45,127 nucleotides of DNA from Saprospiraceae bacterium. Lineage in GTDB: Bacteria > Bacteroidota > Bacteroidia > Chitinophagales > Saprospiraceae. A model generated the notes under the pieces. The model was not told the DNA's origin. It ran no database searches and worked only from the letters and a program-made list of their open reading frames with translations. Shown here in pieces: positions 1 through 8,667 of the stretch; within the stretch, counting starts at the first letter, position 1; every line of letters starts with the position of its first letter. The DNA lies in NCBI GenBank assembly GCA_016710625.1, contig JADJVK010000035.1, positions 1-45,127 on the forward strand. The letters run 5' to 3'. The position numbers were made by a program, and so were the translations under genes.

Positions 1-723
1 CTTCATTATTTCTAATGTTGTTAAGCATTGTTTTAAATTCTGGCCTGTTCATCTGATTGTCTGAAAATTGTAGTAAGTTCTTTAAAATGGTACTTATATG
101 TTTTAAAAACTGACGCATCAAAAGAAATATTGACCGCCGTAAGTTTTAAATATAATCTCTATCAGACTCATTACGACTGGTGGAAGTTGAAACAAATCTC
201 CAATAAAAACCATTTGAAAACCACCAAAAGGTTCATCTAATCTATTTCTATTTTTTCTTAATGCAATATCAATTCCGTTCATCAAATCTGCTCTAACCAT
301 CGAAATTTCATCAATGATAACCATTTGTAAATTTTTGAATAATTCTGCTCTAACATAATCAGGTTCGATTTTATTCGGTGTAATTATTGAAGGTGGAAAA
401 CGAAAGAACGAACGTATAGTTTGTCCGCTTACATTTAGAGCTGCAATTCCTGTTGGTGCAAGGATTACTAATTTCTTATTTGTGTTCTTTATAAAGTGTT
501 TTAATAATGAAGATTTTCCTGTTCCTGCTTTTCCTGTTATGAAAATACTTTCATTGGTATTATTTAGTAAATCCAAAATTTCCCTAAATTCTTCTGTTAA
601 AACAAATAGAGGTTTTGGAGTTTCATTTTTTTCTTCTATAATAGGTTTGTCTGTCTTTTTATTTGAGTTGCTAATTAAAGATACAATTACAATTATTAAT
701 ATAAGTCCAATTATATATTCCAT
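1..723 (-). pseudogene. PIF1-like helicase with N-terminal membrane helix, frameshifted and cut by the window edge
   Basis: The intact first part (118-723, 201 residues) begins with a hydrophobic segment (about residues 2-18) and then a superfamily 1 PIF1-type ATPase core: Walker A GKAGTGKSS at about 64-72, APTGIAA at 89-95, Walker B IIDEISM at 136-142, and GDLFQLPPV near 175. At 118-122 the frame closes with TGA, but the next frame continues the family pattern (FDASVFKTYKYHFKELTTIF, then RQSDEQAR), so one extra T in a TTTT run explains the break. A second +1 shift near 34-40 is followed by FKTMLNNIRNNE. The helicase C-terminal half lies outside the window. PIF1 proteins are 5'-3' DNA helicases; the membrane helix would tether this one to the inner membrane, which is unusual. 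It is either a decaying gene or a sequence with indel errors. Confidence 0.8.
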
Positions 724-822
724 TTATTTATTTTTTCAAGTTTTTTTTGAATGATATTAGTAGTATTAATTACTGATTGATAGTATATATGTCCAGTAAA
801 TTGATGTTCATAAGCTAAATAA

Positions 823-1617
823 TTAGTCTTCTTCTAATTCGAAGTATTCATGTAACTTTATAATTCTGTAAATACTTGGTTTTTCATTTATAGTCTCAAT
901 TTTAACATCAACTAAATATGCAGTTTTAATGGTTAACATCAGAATGAAGAATTTCTGTTTTTAATTCTTCTGTATCAAAGACAATATTCATTGGTTTTTT
1001 ATTTAGAGATTCAATAGTACCTTTGTTTCCAATTTTACTGGTTTTATCACTTCTTGCCTGATAAAATGTGAGAACTACTCTATCTTCAGATTTATCAGAA
1101 ATTTCTGGAAGTTTTAATTTCTTTAATTCACGATTAAATATATTTTGAATAGCAGTAGACTCATTTGAATTTAAATTAAAATTTATGGATTACATTACCA
1201 TTAACAGTAGTTGAAATATTTAATTGTGACCCTTTATCTTTAGCTATTGGACTTACAATTGTTGAGATTTCTTTAAATTCAGATGGTCACAATTCTGGAT
1301 TTTTGCCTTCCCCTTTTAAAAAAATTCACACTAGATTTAAAATAGGTTGCAAAATCTAATATAGTGTTAATATTCTCTGCAAATGGGATTACTCCAACAG
1401 TTGCTAATTCTATCAATTCGATAATTATACTACCAGATCGATTTCTTTTACATAGAGTTTGGCTTCTCTATTTTCTTTATTTTCTCCATATTCTGATGTG
1501 TATCTATCAAAATTTGTTGATAATGCTACTAACGATTTTGTTAAATCTAATAACTCAATTGGCTGTTTTGTTATTTATCGTAAAAATTAGTCTTATATCT
1601 TGTATTTCTGAACTCAT
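823..1617 (-). pseudogene. Unassigned accessory protein, about 265 residues, with multiple frameshifts
   Basis: No intact frame exists, but frames join end to end into one plausible protein: ATG at 1617 (MSSEIQDIRLIFTINNK), QPIELLDLTKSLVALSTNFD, a hydrophobic stretch SGSIIIELIELATVGVIPFA, then ILDFATYFKSSVNFFKGEGK, EISTIVSPIAKDKGSQLNIS, TTVNGNVIHNFNLNSNESTA, VVLTFYQARSDKTSKIGNKG, ending IIKLHEYFELEED at 823. Shifts lie near 1564, 1441, 1319, 1185 and 935, mostly at A runs, plus an in-frame TGA near 1297. The pattern (RSGSI, a hydrophobic helix, an amphipathic YFK helix, a beta-rich tail) is familiar from uncharacterised proteins, but I cannot name a function. It ends about 100 bp before the helicase start on the same strand, so the two may have formed one unit. 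Confidence 0.6.
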
Positions 1618-2118
1618 TAGATGTTATTGTATAAAGTTAATAGAAAAATACGATTTTCTATTTTAAATTCAAATTGATTTGTAGTCAGCATATTATTTTA
1701 CCTATAGTAAATTTAACCGTTAGTTTCAAAATATCTCTTAACTTTAATATGTTTCATTAATAAAAGTTGGTTTTTAATACTACCCAACAAATATAATAAA
1801 CCATCACTAATACCCAATCACAATTATATGAAATTATTTAAATTATTTTACACGAAAAAACATTATCAACCATTTTTAATTAATCTTTGATTTATAAATT
1901 CATTAAAAAAAGAAATGATATTCTTTTAGCTGCAATTTATTATTTCAAATCATCCACAATACATTTAACAATCCCATTTCCAAATATCTTAACAGCAATT
2001 TCCATCTTATAGCATCCATTTATAAGCCTTTCCCAAAAAAATAAAATCAAGTCTTCATTTTATTCCTATTTTCCACCGTCGAATCCTTACTTTTGACCAA
2101 AATAATAAAAGAACGATC
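1618..2118. other. Gene-poor 500 bp, very AT-rich
   Basis: No frame here carries a recognisable protein. The only coding-like trace is a 21-codon minus-strand frame at 1940-2005, too short to call. The stretch separates the broken accessory genes from the tagI-like gene and may be a remnant of further decayed sequence. A promoter-like element for the downstream gene lies at 2088-2095. Confidence 0.5.
2088..2095 (+). promoter_or_regulatory. Candidate -7 element upstream of tagI-like gene
   Basis: TACTTTTG fits the Bacteroidota -7 consensus TAnnTTTG and lies 23 bp before the ATG at 2119. No clear -33 TTG was found at the usual distance, so the assignment is tentative. Confidence 0.35.
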
Positions 2119-2667
2119 ATGTCCTATTGCTATCATATAGCGTCGATGCAGCCAGAGGAGCGAAAAGCCTTGCACCAAAACTACCACGATAATCATTATG
2201 GCTTTCCCATTCATGACGATAACGAGTTGTTCGGCAGGTTGATAATGGAAATCAATCAAGCTGGATTGAGCTGGGAAACGATACTGAAAAAAGAAAATAC
2301 CTTTAGAGCTGCTTACCACCAATTTGATATCCAACAAGTTGCCGCTTACTCCGAGCAGGATAGGGAAAGGCTCCTTTCGGATGCAGGCATCATTCGGAAT
2401 AAATTGAAAATAAATGCAGCCATTGAAAATGCTAAAACCATATTGATGATGCAAAAAGAATTTGGCTCATTCGAAAAATGGTTGGAATTCCACCACCCAA
2501 AAACAAAAGAAGAATGGGTGAAAATCTTCAAAAAAACCTTTCGGTTCACTGGTGGCGAGATTGTCAATGAATTTTTGATGAGTATCGGTTATTTGAAAGG
2601 TGCTCACACCGATGCTTGCCATATCTACCCAAAAGTGATTGAATCCAAACCTAAATGGATGGAGTGA
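2119..2667 (+). CDS. tag: DNA-3-methyladenine glycosylase I
   Basis: This is a base-excision repair enzyme that removes 3-methyladenine from alkylated DNA. The protein has 182 residues, close to E. coli TagI. Visible family features are the YHDNHYG motif (22-28), LIMEINQAGLSW (41-52), in which Glu44 matches the base-recognition glutamate, and DAGIIRN (88-94). The structural zinc site of the family (Cys-His...His-x3-Cys) is present as Cys4, His23, His163 and Cys167. The gene stands alone; it converges on cytidine deaminase with only 12 bp between the stop codons. Its sequence looks less AT-rich than the broken region on its left. Confidence 0.93.
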   Translation: MSYCYHIASMQPEERKALHQNYHDNHYGFPIHDDNELFGRLIMEINQAGLSWETILKKENTFRAAYHQFDIQQVAAYSEQDRERLLSDAGIIRNKLKINAAIENAKTILMMQKEFGSFEKWLEFHHPKTKEEWVKIFKKTFRFTGGEIVNEFLMSIGYLKGAHTDACHIYPKVIESKPKWME

Positions 2668-2679
2668 TACATTTTTTTA

Positions 2680-3159
2680 TCACAAAACCTTTTCATCAAA
2701 ACTAACAGGTAATAAGTCATTTGCACTGTCTAGAACATAAACTTCCCCAGTTTCTCCATACAAAATGACTCGTATTTTTTGTTGAAATCTTCTTTCTGTC
2801 TCCAGAATGACTTGTCTGCATGCTCCACAGGGGCTGACGGGTTTCGTCAATTTTGCCCTCGGATTTCTTGCCATCACTGCTATAGCTGTAACCCCCATAT
2901 TGTAGTTGGAAGCGGCGGCAATTGCTACTCTTTCTGCACAAAGGCACAAGGGATAGGCTGCATTTTCCTGATTGCTGCCTTTTACGATGGTTCCATCAGT
3001 CAACCGCAAAGCTGCACCCACATAAAATTTGGAATATGGGGCATATGCCAAATCAGAAGCTACTATAGCTTGCAGCAACAATTCCTTATCTTCCGAAGGA
3101 AGTAAATCAATATTGTCGATTATATTTAAAGTTGTAATTATTTGCTTTTGTTGTTCCAT
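2680..3159 (-). CDS. cdd: Cytidine deaminase
   Basis: Hydrolyses cytidine and deoxycytidine to uridine and deoxyuridine in pyrimidine salvage. At 159 residues it matches the small homotetrameric class. The catalytic zinc motifs are clear: CAERVA with Cys74 and the proton-shuttling Glu76, and PCGACRQ with Cys111 and Cys114. The substrate-binding N-terminal pattern is also present (YAPYSKFYVGAA at 39-50). It is transcribed away from the saccharopine dehydrogenase-like gene across a 143 bp divergent gap. It complements uridine kinase and the nucleoside transporter found elsewhere in the window. Confidence 0.96.
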   Translation of the reverse strand: MEQQKQIITTLNIIDNIDLLPSEDKELLLQAIVASDLAYAPYSKFYVGAALRLTDGTIVKGSNQENAAYPLCLCAERVAIAAASNYNMGVTAIAVMARNPRAKLTKPVSPCGACRQVILETERRFQQKIRVILYGETGEVYVLDSANDLLPVSFDEKVL

Positions 3160-3183
3160 TACAGTACCGAATATTTATCTTTG
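3151..3183 (+). promoter_or_regulatory. Bacteroidota-type promoter for the saccharopine dehydrogenase-like gene
   Basis: TTG at 3151-3153 and TATCTTTG at 3176-3183 are separated by 22 bp, matching TTG-N(17-23)-TAnnTTTG. The -33 part lies inside the start of cdd on the other strand. The predicted leader to the ATG at 3303 is about 115 nt. Confidence 0.55.
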
Positions 3184-3302
3184 TAAAAAAATTATTTCTT
3201 CAAAGTAATTTTTTATTTTAATCTAATTGATTCATAAGATATTAGTTGAAGTGATACGTATAAAGTCATTTGAATGTTCAATGTCTAAACAATTATTAGG
3301 AA

Positions 3303-4640
3303 ATGCAAAAAATATTGGTGATTGGTGCTGGGAGATCTGCTACTGCTTTGATTCATTATCTTTTAGAAAAATCGGTAATTTACGATTGGAAAATCACAGT
3401 GGCGGATCATGATTTGAATATGGCGATTGCAAAAGTGAATCAACATCCGAATGGTAATGCGATTCAGTTTGAAGTGGAGGATAAATCGCTGAGACATCAG
3501 TTGATTGAGAGCCACGATATGGTCGTTTCTTTGTTGCCTGCTTTTCTCCACATGTTAGTGGCTGAAGATTGTATCGAATTGAAAAAGAATTTGGCGACAG
3601 CATCCTATGTTTCGAAAGAAATGAAAGCTAGAGAAGAAGAGATAGTCGCAGCTGGACTCACTTTTTTGAATGAAGTTGGTTTGGATCCTGGCATTGATCA
3701 CATGTCTGCCATGCAAAAAATAGAAGAAATCAAATCGGAAGGAGGCGTACTTACTGCTTTTTATTCCCATACTGGCGGATTAATTGCTCCTGAGTCAGAT
3801 ACTAATCCGTGGCATTATAAAATCACTTGGAATCCAAGAAATGTGGTTTTGGCAGGGCAGGGGACGGCTCAATATTTGGAAAACAACCAATTACAATTAG
3901 TTCCTTACAACCAGCTTTTTGACCATCCATTTGTCATTGACGTACCGAATTTAGGAAAATACGATGTGTATCCGAATAGAGATTCCATTTCGTATCGATC
4001 AATTTATCATATCGACGACATTCCGACCATCATGAGAGGAACGATTCGCCATCATGGGTATTGTAAATCTTGGAATTTGTTGGTGAAGTTAGGATTGACA
4101 GATAGTTCGACTATTTTACAAAATTTGGACCACTACACGAATAGAGCTTTGTTGGCTTCCATAACCAGATTGGAAAACAATGCGGATTTAGAAAGTAAAG
4201 TAGCGGAGTTTTTAGGGGTGAATACGAATGAGGAACCCTTTCAGAATCTCATTTGGTTGGGTTTATTTGAAAACAAACCCATACAAATCAAAACAGGAAC
4301 TTTAGCGGATTGGGTTGAAAGTGTCTTAATTGATAAATGGAAATTGAGCCCTACAGACAAAGACATGATTATCATGCAACACGAATTCCACTATGAAATA
4401 AATGGACAAAAGAAAGTAACCACTTCCAGTATGATCTCGAAAGGAGCGGATGCAGAAAATACTGCCATGTCTCGTTTAGTAGGGATTACCCTCGGAATTG
4501 GGGTAAAATTGATGATGTTGGGTAAAATAAATGCGAAAGGAATCGTATTGCCGACCTCCAAATCCATTTACGAACCAGTTTTGGAAGAATTGTTGGATTA
4601 CGACGTTAGATTCAGAGAAACAGAAATGATTTTGAATTAA
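3303..4640 (+). CDS. Saccharopine dehydrogenase-like NAD(P)-binding oxidoreductase
   Basis: The protein has 445 residues. It opens with a Rossmann fold: MQKILVIGAGRSATALIHYL with the glycine-rich GAGRSA loop at 7-12, then an acidic residue after the second strand (TVADHD). The middle region EVGLDPGIDHMSAMQKI and the C-terminal part match the saccharopine dehydrogenase (glutamate-forming, Lys9-like) family, which oxidises saccharopine to aminoadipate semialdehyde and glutamate. In Bacteroidota the gene is often a single copy, and the true role could be lysine catabolism or a related reaction. No partner lysine-ketoglutarate reductase domain is fused or adjacent. A promoter is visible at 3151-3183. 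The next gene starts 4 bp after its stop, so it may head the glycan genes' transcript. Confidence 0.8.
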   Translation: MQKILVIGAGRSATALIHYLLEKSVIYDWKITVADHDLNMAIAKVNQHPNGNAIQFEVEDKSLRHQLIESHDMVVSLLPAFLHMLVAEDCIELKKNLATASYVSKEMKAREEEIVAAGLTFLNEVGLDPGIDHMSAMQKIEEIKSEGGVLTAFYSHTGGLIAPESDTNPWHYKITWNPRNVVLAGQGTAQYLENNQLQLVPYNQLFDHPFVIDVPNLGKYDVYPNRDSISYRSIYHIDDIPTIMRGTIRHHGYCKSWNLLVKLGLTDSSTILQNLDHYTNRALLASITRLENNADLESKVAEFLGVNTNEEPFQNLIWLGLFENKPIQIKTGTLADWVESVLIDKWKLSPTDKDMIIMQHEFHYEINGQKKVTTSSMISKGADAENTAMSRLVGITLGIGVKLMMLGKINAKGIVLPTSKSIYEPVLEELLDYDVRFRETEMILN

Positions 4641-4644
4641 TTGA

Positions 4645-5766
4645 TTGATTATTTTGCATATTTTATTTACATCTTCTTGGTTTCCAAATAAAAAAAGTCC
4701 ACAAAACGGTGATTTTGTTCAGCGACATGCCAAAGCTGTGGCTTTGAATCATTCGGTGACTTTCATTCATGTTGAATGCTTGGAAGGCATTCAGCAAAAA
4801 GAAATTGTAACTACGAAAGAAGGTAATTACACTGAATTAATTGCTTATATTCCCAATAGTAAAATAAGGCCATTTAACTTTATCCATAAATTCAGACAAT
4901 ATAATATTTTAGCGAAGCAGGTAGCTCCTTATGATTTGATTCATACCAATATTATTTCTTTTCATACTTTGTGGGTTTATTATAGATACCTTTTTCATCA
5001 GGAACAATATGTGATTACGGAACATTGGACAAGATATTCCGAAAGGGATGTGCCAATTTCCTATCTTGAATGTAAGCTATTTGCTCTTTTCGCAAAAGCT
5101 GCAAAATATATTTTCCCTGTAAGTTCTGATTTGAAAAATGGAATGATCAGCTTAGGCTTGAACTCTAATTTTGCAATTGTTCCAAATGTGGTGGACACCG
5201 AGTTGTTTTCATTAAAAAATAAAGGCGAAAATAAAAGCATTCAATTTCTGCATGTTTCTTCATTAGAAAATGAGCATAAGAATATTGTAGGGATGCTGAA
5301 TGTAATTGTGAGATTAATCCAGAAATACCCATTTGAATTTCTAATTATCGGAGCTGAAAAGCAGTATGTCAGAGATTTCATTACTCAAAATCAACTCTCC
5401 GAGAGGGTAAAGCTAATTCAAAATGTTCCTAATCAGCAGATTGCGACTTATATGAAGCAAGCTGATTGTTTTGTATTGTTTAGCAATTATGAAAATCAAC
5501 CCTGTGTCATTTCAGAAGCTTTTTCTACTGGTTTGCCAGTCATTGCTACCAATGTTGGAGGAATAGCAGAGTTTTTTCCAAATAATTTTGGAATTTTGGT
5601 GGAGAAAGGTAATGAAAATCAATTGTATGCTGCAATGGAAAAAGTAATAAATGGACATACTTTTGAGGCAGCTTCCACAATCAGAAATTATGCTCAAGCT
5701 ACTTTTTCTTATGAGCAAATATCGAAATCGTTGTCCCATTATTATCATCAAATTTGTGGCAAATGA
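4645..5766 (+). CDS. Glycosyltransferase family 4 protein
   Basis: A 373-residue cytoplasmic GT-B glycosyltransferase, expected to transfer a sugar from a nucleotide donor during surface glycan synthesis. The N-terminal acceptor domain starts HILFTSSWFPNKKSPQNGDF; the C-terminal donor domain carries the E-x7-E motif (YENQPCVISEAFSTG, about 282-296) followed by GLPVIATNVGGI, typical of GT4. The start is a TTG at 4645; another TTG at 4654 is possible and would remove three residues. It begins 4 bp after the preceding gene and its stop overlaps the next start as ATGA, so translation of the glycan genes is likely coupled. The sugar and acceptor cannot be told from sequence. Confidence 0.88.
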   Translation: MIILHILFTSSWFPNKKSPQNGDFVQRHAKAVALNHSVTFIHVECLEGIQQKEIVTTKEGNYTELIAYIPNSKIRPFNFIHKFRQYNILAKQVAPYDLIHTNIISFHTLWVYYRYLFHQEQYVITEHWTRYSERDVPISYLECKLFALFAKAAKYIFPVSSDLKNGMISLGLNSNFAIVPNVVDTELFSLKNKGENKSIQFLHVSSLENEHKNIVGMLNVIVRLIQKYPFEFLIIGAEKQYVRDFITQNQLSERVKLIQNVPNQQIATYMKQADCFVLFSNYENQPCVISEAFSTGLPVIATNVGGIAEFFPNNFGILVEKGNENQLYAAMEKVINGHTFEAASTIRNYAQATFSYEQISKSLSHYYHQICGK

Positions 5767-7025
5767 AGGATTTGATAAAATTTTTGAAAGATTTTATTTC
5801 CAATAAAGGATTGTATGTACTCTCCTCACTCTTTATTTCCAAAATTGCTTTATTTGTCTCACAAATCATCGTCATCAGATTATTATCGAAGGAAACATTT
5901 GGCAGCATCGTTTATTTCATCTCCATTGTTGCCTTTTTTTATCCTATTGTTGGTGGCGGAACTTACCAAGGATTATTGCGTTTTGGATCTATATTAGATG
6001 AAGAGAAGGAGAAAAATGATATTGCAGCCTATTCTTTCCAGGAAGGTTTTAAATACCAGCATTTTATCACTATTTTATTTGTAATTACCTGCTATATTTT
6101 AACACCAAACACCCCCGATTTTTTATTAATTGTATTTCTACTAAGCTTAAGATTGTATGGAGCTTTTTTAGTCAATATTTTACAATCTCACTATCGAGCC
6201 ATCAATCAAAATATTATTTTTTCAAAAATAAATATAATCTACAACGTTTTTGGGCTTGTTATCACAGTGCTTTTTACCGTATTATGGGGATTGACTGGAT
6301 ATTTTATTTCTTTGGCTACCAGTGCATTAGTTGTTTTGGTGTATTTCAATAAAAGTATTTTTTTGATAAAAAAACCAAAGTTCAATTCAATCTCCAAAAA
6401 GGAATATTGGTGGTTTAACTTTTATGCTTCCTTTGCACTTTTGATTTCAGAATTTGCTTTTATTTTGGATATTCAGTTTGCCAATACCTACCTTTCCCCA
6501 TCAGAAATTGCGGATTATAAAACACTTATATTATTACCCTTTAATCTATGGATATTACCTTTGATTTTCATTCAAACAGATTTCCCAAAACTATCCTACC
6601 ATAATAATGACAAAATTTTTATTAAAAACTATATTTTCAATTACACTAAAACCTTTTTGTTTATTGGAGCCATCATCCTTTTGGTCTCCTATGTTTTTAA
6701 AGATGAATTAATTCCATTTGTTTTTGGTAATAAATATCATGGTGGAATTGCTTTTTTCTGGCTAGTTGCTACTGTTGTGTTTTCATGGTTTACCAAAACC
6801 ATTTTTACAAATTTATTAGCTGCCATTGGCAAGATTAAATACAATATTTTTTCTGGTTTACTTTCAGTTATCGTACTTTCAGTAAGTGCTTATTTTTTAA
6901 TCCCGATGTACAAAGTCGAGGGTTTGGTGATTTCAACATGCCTATCTATCATTAGTTCTGGATTATATAGTATTTTTGTTTTTTATTATATATATCCAAA
7001 AGTAGTAAAGCATGAAGAAAATTAG
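5763..7025 (+). CDS. Wzx-like polysaccharide flippase (MOP superfamily)
   Basis: About 420 residues, nearly all in hydrophobic helices (roughly 12), which is the profile of oligosaccharide flippases of the MATE/MOP superfamily. These move lipid-linked sugar units across the inner membrane. Early residues (FISKIALFVSQIIVIRLLSK, then ETFGSIVYFISIVAFFYPI) match the first two helices of the family. I prefer the ATG at 5763, which gives an ATGA overlap with the glycosyltransferase stop; a TTG at 5754 would add three residues. It overlaps the downstream methyltransferase by 14 bp. The order glycosyltransferase-flippase-methyltransferase suggests a small surface-glycan module, without a polymerase in view. 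Confidence 0.85.
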   Translation: MKDLIKFLKDFISNKGLYVLSSLFISKIALFVSQIIVIRLLSKETFGSIVYFISIVAFFYPIVGGGTYQGLLRFGSILDEEKEKNDIAAYSFQEGFKYQHFITILFVITCYILTPNTPDFLLIVFLLSLRLYGAFLVNILQSHYRAINQNIIFSKINIIYNVFGLVITVLFTVLWGLTGYFISLATSALVVLVYFNKSIFLIKKPKFNSISKKEYWWFNFYASFALLISEFAFILDIQFANTYLSPSEIADYKTLILLPFNLWILPLIFIQTDFPKLSYHNNDKIFIKNYIFNYTKTFLFIGAIILLVSYVFKDELIPFVFGNKYHGGIAFFWLVATVVFSWFTKTIFTNLLAAIGKIKYNIFSGLLSVIVLSVSAYFLIPMYKVEGLVISTCLSIISSGLYSIFVFYYIYPKVVKHEEN

Positions 7026-7794
7026 AAACCTGCTTAGTAGAATAAAATACCAAATCGTTTCATTTTTTATTAATGAAAATTATTGGAAAAAAAGGGTGGA
7101 AAAGAAACACCAGATCGAAGCATTAAAAGTGGTTGACCTTGTATATTTTACTAGAGGAAAAGGAAAGTTATCAACCGTCACTTTTTTGGGTGAAGGATCA
7201 ATGCTCACTGATTTATTGTTGTTAAAATCTATTTGTGGGGGCATCAAGGATTGCAAATATTTCGAGATTGGTACTTGGAGAGGGGAGAGTGTGGCTAATG
7301 TTTGTGAAAATACAGCGATAAGTTATACAATGAACCTTTCAAAGGAAGAAATGGCTAAAATGCAACTTCCTTCAGATTATATTGATATTCATGGAGTTCT
7401 ATCCAAAGGCAATCCCAAAATTATACATCTTTTTGGCAATACTTTAACTTATGATTTTGAAAAGCTCAATCAAAAATTTGATGTAATTTTTATAGATGGA
7501 GATCATCATTACAAAATGGTCAAAAATGATACAGAAAAGGTTTTCAAACATCTTGTTCATGAAAATTCCATTGTTGTTTGGCATGATTATGCTTTTGCAC
7601 CAGAAAAAATTCGTTATGAAGTTTTTGCTGCTATTTTAGATGGCACTCCCAAAGAAATTCATTCAAATATTTATCAGCCTTCCCACACAATGTGTGCTAT
7701 TTATTGGAATAAGCAGATTAAAACTCAAGAGTTTACACAAAATAAACCACCAAAAACCTTATTTAATGTGGAAATTGAAATGAATAATTTATAA
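7012..7794 (+). CDS. Class I SAM-dependent methyltransferase (Methyltransf_24-like)
   Basis: A 260-residue protein with the SAM-binding motif YFEIGTWRGESVANV (about 84-98) and the family signature FDVIFIDGDHHYKMVKND (about 157-174), in which the aspartate and histidines typify the cephalosporin-hydroxylase/Methyltransf_24 group of sugar and natural-product methyltransferases. The start overlaps the flippase by 14 bp, so it is part of the glycan operon and most likely modifies a sugar of the exported glycan. The substrate is inference only. Its stop is followed at 7798-7811 by a 14 bp palindrome without a clear T-run. Confidence 0.82.
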   Translation: MKKIRNLLSRIKYQIVSFFINENYWKKRVEKKHQIEALKVVDLVYFTRGKGKLSTVTFLGEGSMLTDLLLLKSICGGIKDCKYFEIGTWRGESVANVCENTAISYTMNLSKEEMAKMQLPSDYIDIHGVLSKGNPKIIHLFGNTLTYDFEKLNQKFDVIFIDGDHHYKMVKNDTEKVFKHLVHENSIVVWHDYAFAPEKIRYEVFAAILDGTPKEIHSNIYQPSHTMCAIYWNKQIKTQEFTQNKPPKTLFNVEIEMNNL

Positions 7795-7820
7795 TTTAGC
7801 GAAATTTCGCTTCCAATAAA

Positions 7821-7852
7821 TTGAATTTTAATTGAAATATTAATTAATTTTG
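7821..7852 (+). promoter_or_regulatory. Promoter of the etfBA operon
   Basis: TTG at 7821-7823 and TAATTTTG at 7845-7852, spacing 21 bp, fit the Bacteroidota consensus closely. The predicted leader before the ATG at 7902 is about 45 nt. Confidence 0.6.
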
Positions 7853-7901
7853 CGTTGCTTTTAAAAAATATAAATTCAAGCATAATTCTAATTTTAACTA
7901 T

Positions 7902-8642
7902 ATGAATTTTTTAGTCTGCATCAGTAAAACACCAGATACCACAGCGAAGATTTCATTTTCCTCCGATCTGAAAACGTTCAATTCCGCAGGGGTACAATAT
8001 ATTTTGAATCCTTATGATGAGTGGTATGCATTAGTGAAGGCAATTGAATTGAAAGAACAATTAGGCGGTAATGTTACAATTTGCAATGTGGGTCCTTTAG
8101 ATAACGAACAAATCATTAGAAAAGGATTGGCGATTGGTGCTGATGATGCTGTAAGAATTGATTGTGAGCCACTTAGCTCAATGCAAGTTGCTTTTCAAAT
8201 TGCTCAATATGCAAAGAGTAAGTCTTTCGATATGATTCTTTTAGGTAAAGAAACGATTGATTATAATGGCTCTGAAGTTGGTGCCATGTTAGCAGAATAT
8301 CTTGATTTACCATTTGTATCTTATGGTAGCAAATTGGATATGAATGGAAATGTAGCGACTATTGAAAGAGATATCGAAGGAGGTACTGAAGTTTTGGAAG
8401 TAGCAACACCATTTGTAGTAAGTGCAGCAAAAGGAATGGCAGAACAAAGAATTCCGAATATGAGAGGAATCATGATGGCTAAATCAAAAGCTCTAGAAGT
8501 GGTTGCACCAGCACCTTTTGAAGATTTAGCAGTGGTGGATCATTATGATTTGCCAAAAGAGAAATCTTCTGTGAAAATGATTGACCCTGAAAATATGCAA
8601 GAATTGGTAAGATTACTTCACGAAGAAGCAAAAGCGATTTAA
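7902..8642 (+). CDS. etfB: Electron transfer flavoprotein, beta subunit
   Basis: The 246-residue beta subunit pairs with EtfA to accept electrons from acyl-CoA dehydrogenases and pass them to the quinone pool through ETF-quinone oxidoreductase. Family features include the N-terminal CISKTPDTTAKI, NPYDEWYALVKAIELKEQ, and the AMP-binding region GKETIDYNGSEVGAMLAEYL (about 114-133) followed by LPFVSY. EtfA follows after 25 bp in the usual beta-alpha order. A good promoter lies at 7821-7852. No acyl-CoA dehydrogenase is nearby, so the redox partners must lie elsewhere. Confidence 0.95.
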   Translation: MNFLVCISKTPDTTAKISFSSDLKTFNSAGVQYILNPYDEWYALVKAIELKEQLGGNVTICNVGPLDNEQIIRKGLAIGADDAVRIDCEPLSSMQVAFQIAQYAKSKSFDMILLGKETIDYNGSEVGAMLAEYLDLPFVSYGSKLDMNGNVATIERDIEGGTEVLEVATPFVVSAAKGMAEQRIPNMRGIMMAKSKALEVVAPAPFEDLAVVDHYDLPKEKSSVKMIDPENMQELVRLLHEEAKAI

Positions 8643-8667
8643 TCATCCTTAAAATTTAAAAAAAATT

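Noticed and set aside
482..754. Plus-strand open frame opposite the PIF1-like gene
   Set aside because: It mirrors the helicase codons on the other strand and has no family signal.
724..822. Short open frame between the two broken genes (minus strand)
   Set aside because: It overlaps the unassigned gene's end and the helicase start, has no start codon of its own in frame, and could be just spacer.
1364..1666. Plus-strand 100-codon frame with hydrophobic residues
   Set aside because: It is antisense to the broken minus-strand gene, whose joined frames read as real protein.
1940..2005. Minus-strand 21-codon frame (MEIAVKIFGNGIVKCIVDDL)
   Set aside because: Looks coding-like but is too short and without a recognisable start context or homologous partner, so it is only mentioned.
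2047..2454. Minus-strand open frame of 135 codons opposite tagI
   Set aside because: Shadow of the glycosylase gene; no family match.
7798..7811. Perfect 14 bp palindrome after the methyltransferase gene
   Set aside because: Too short, and lacks a following T-run, to be called a terminator; no other use is supported.
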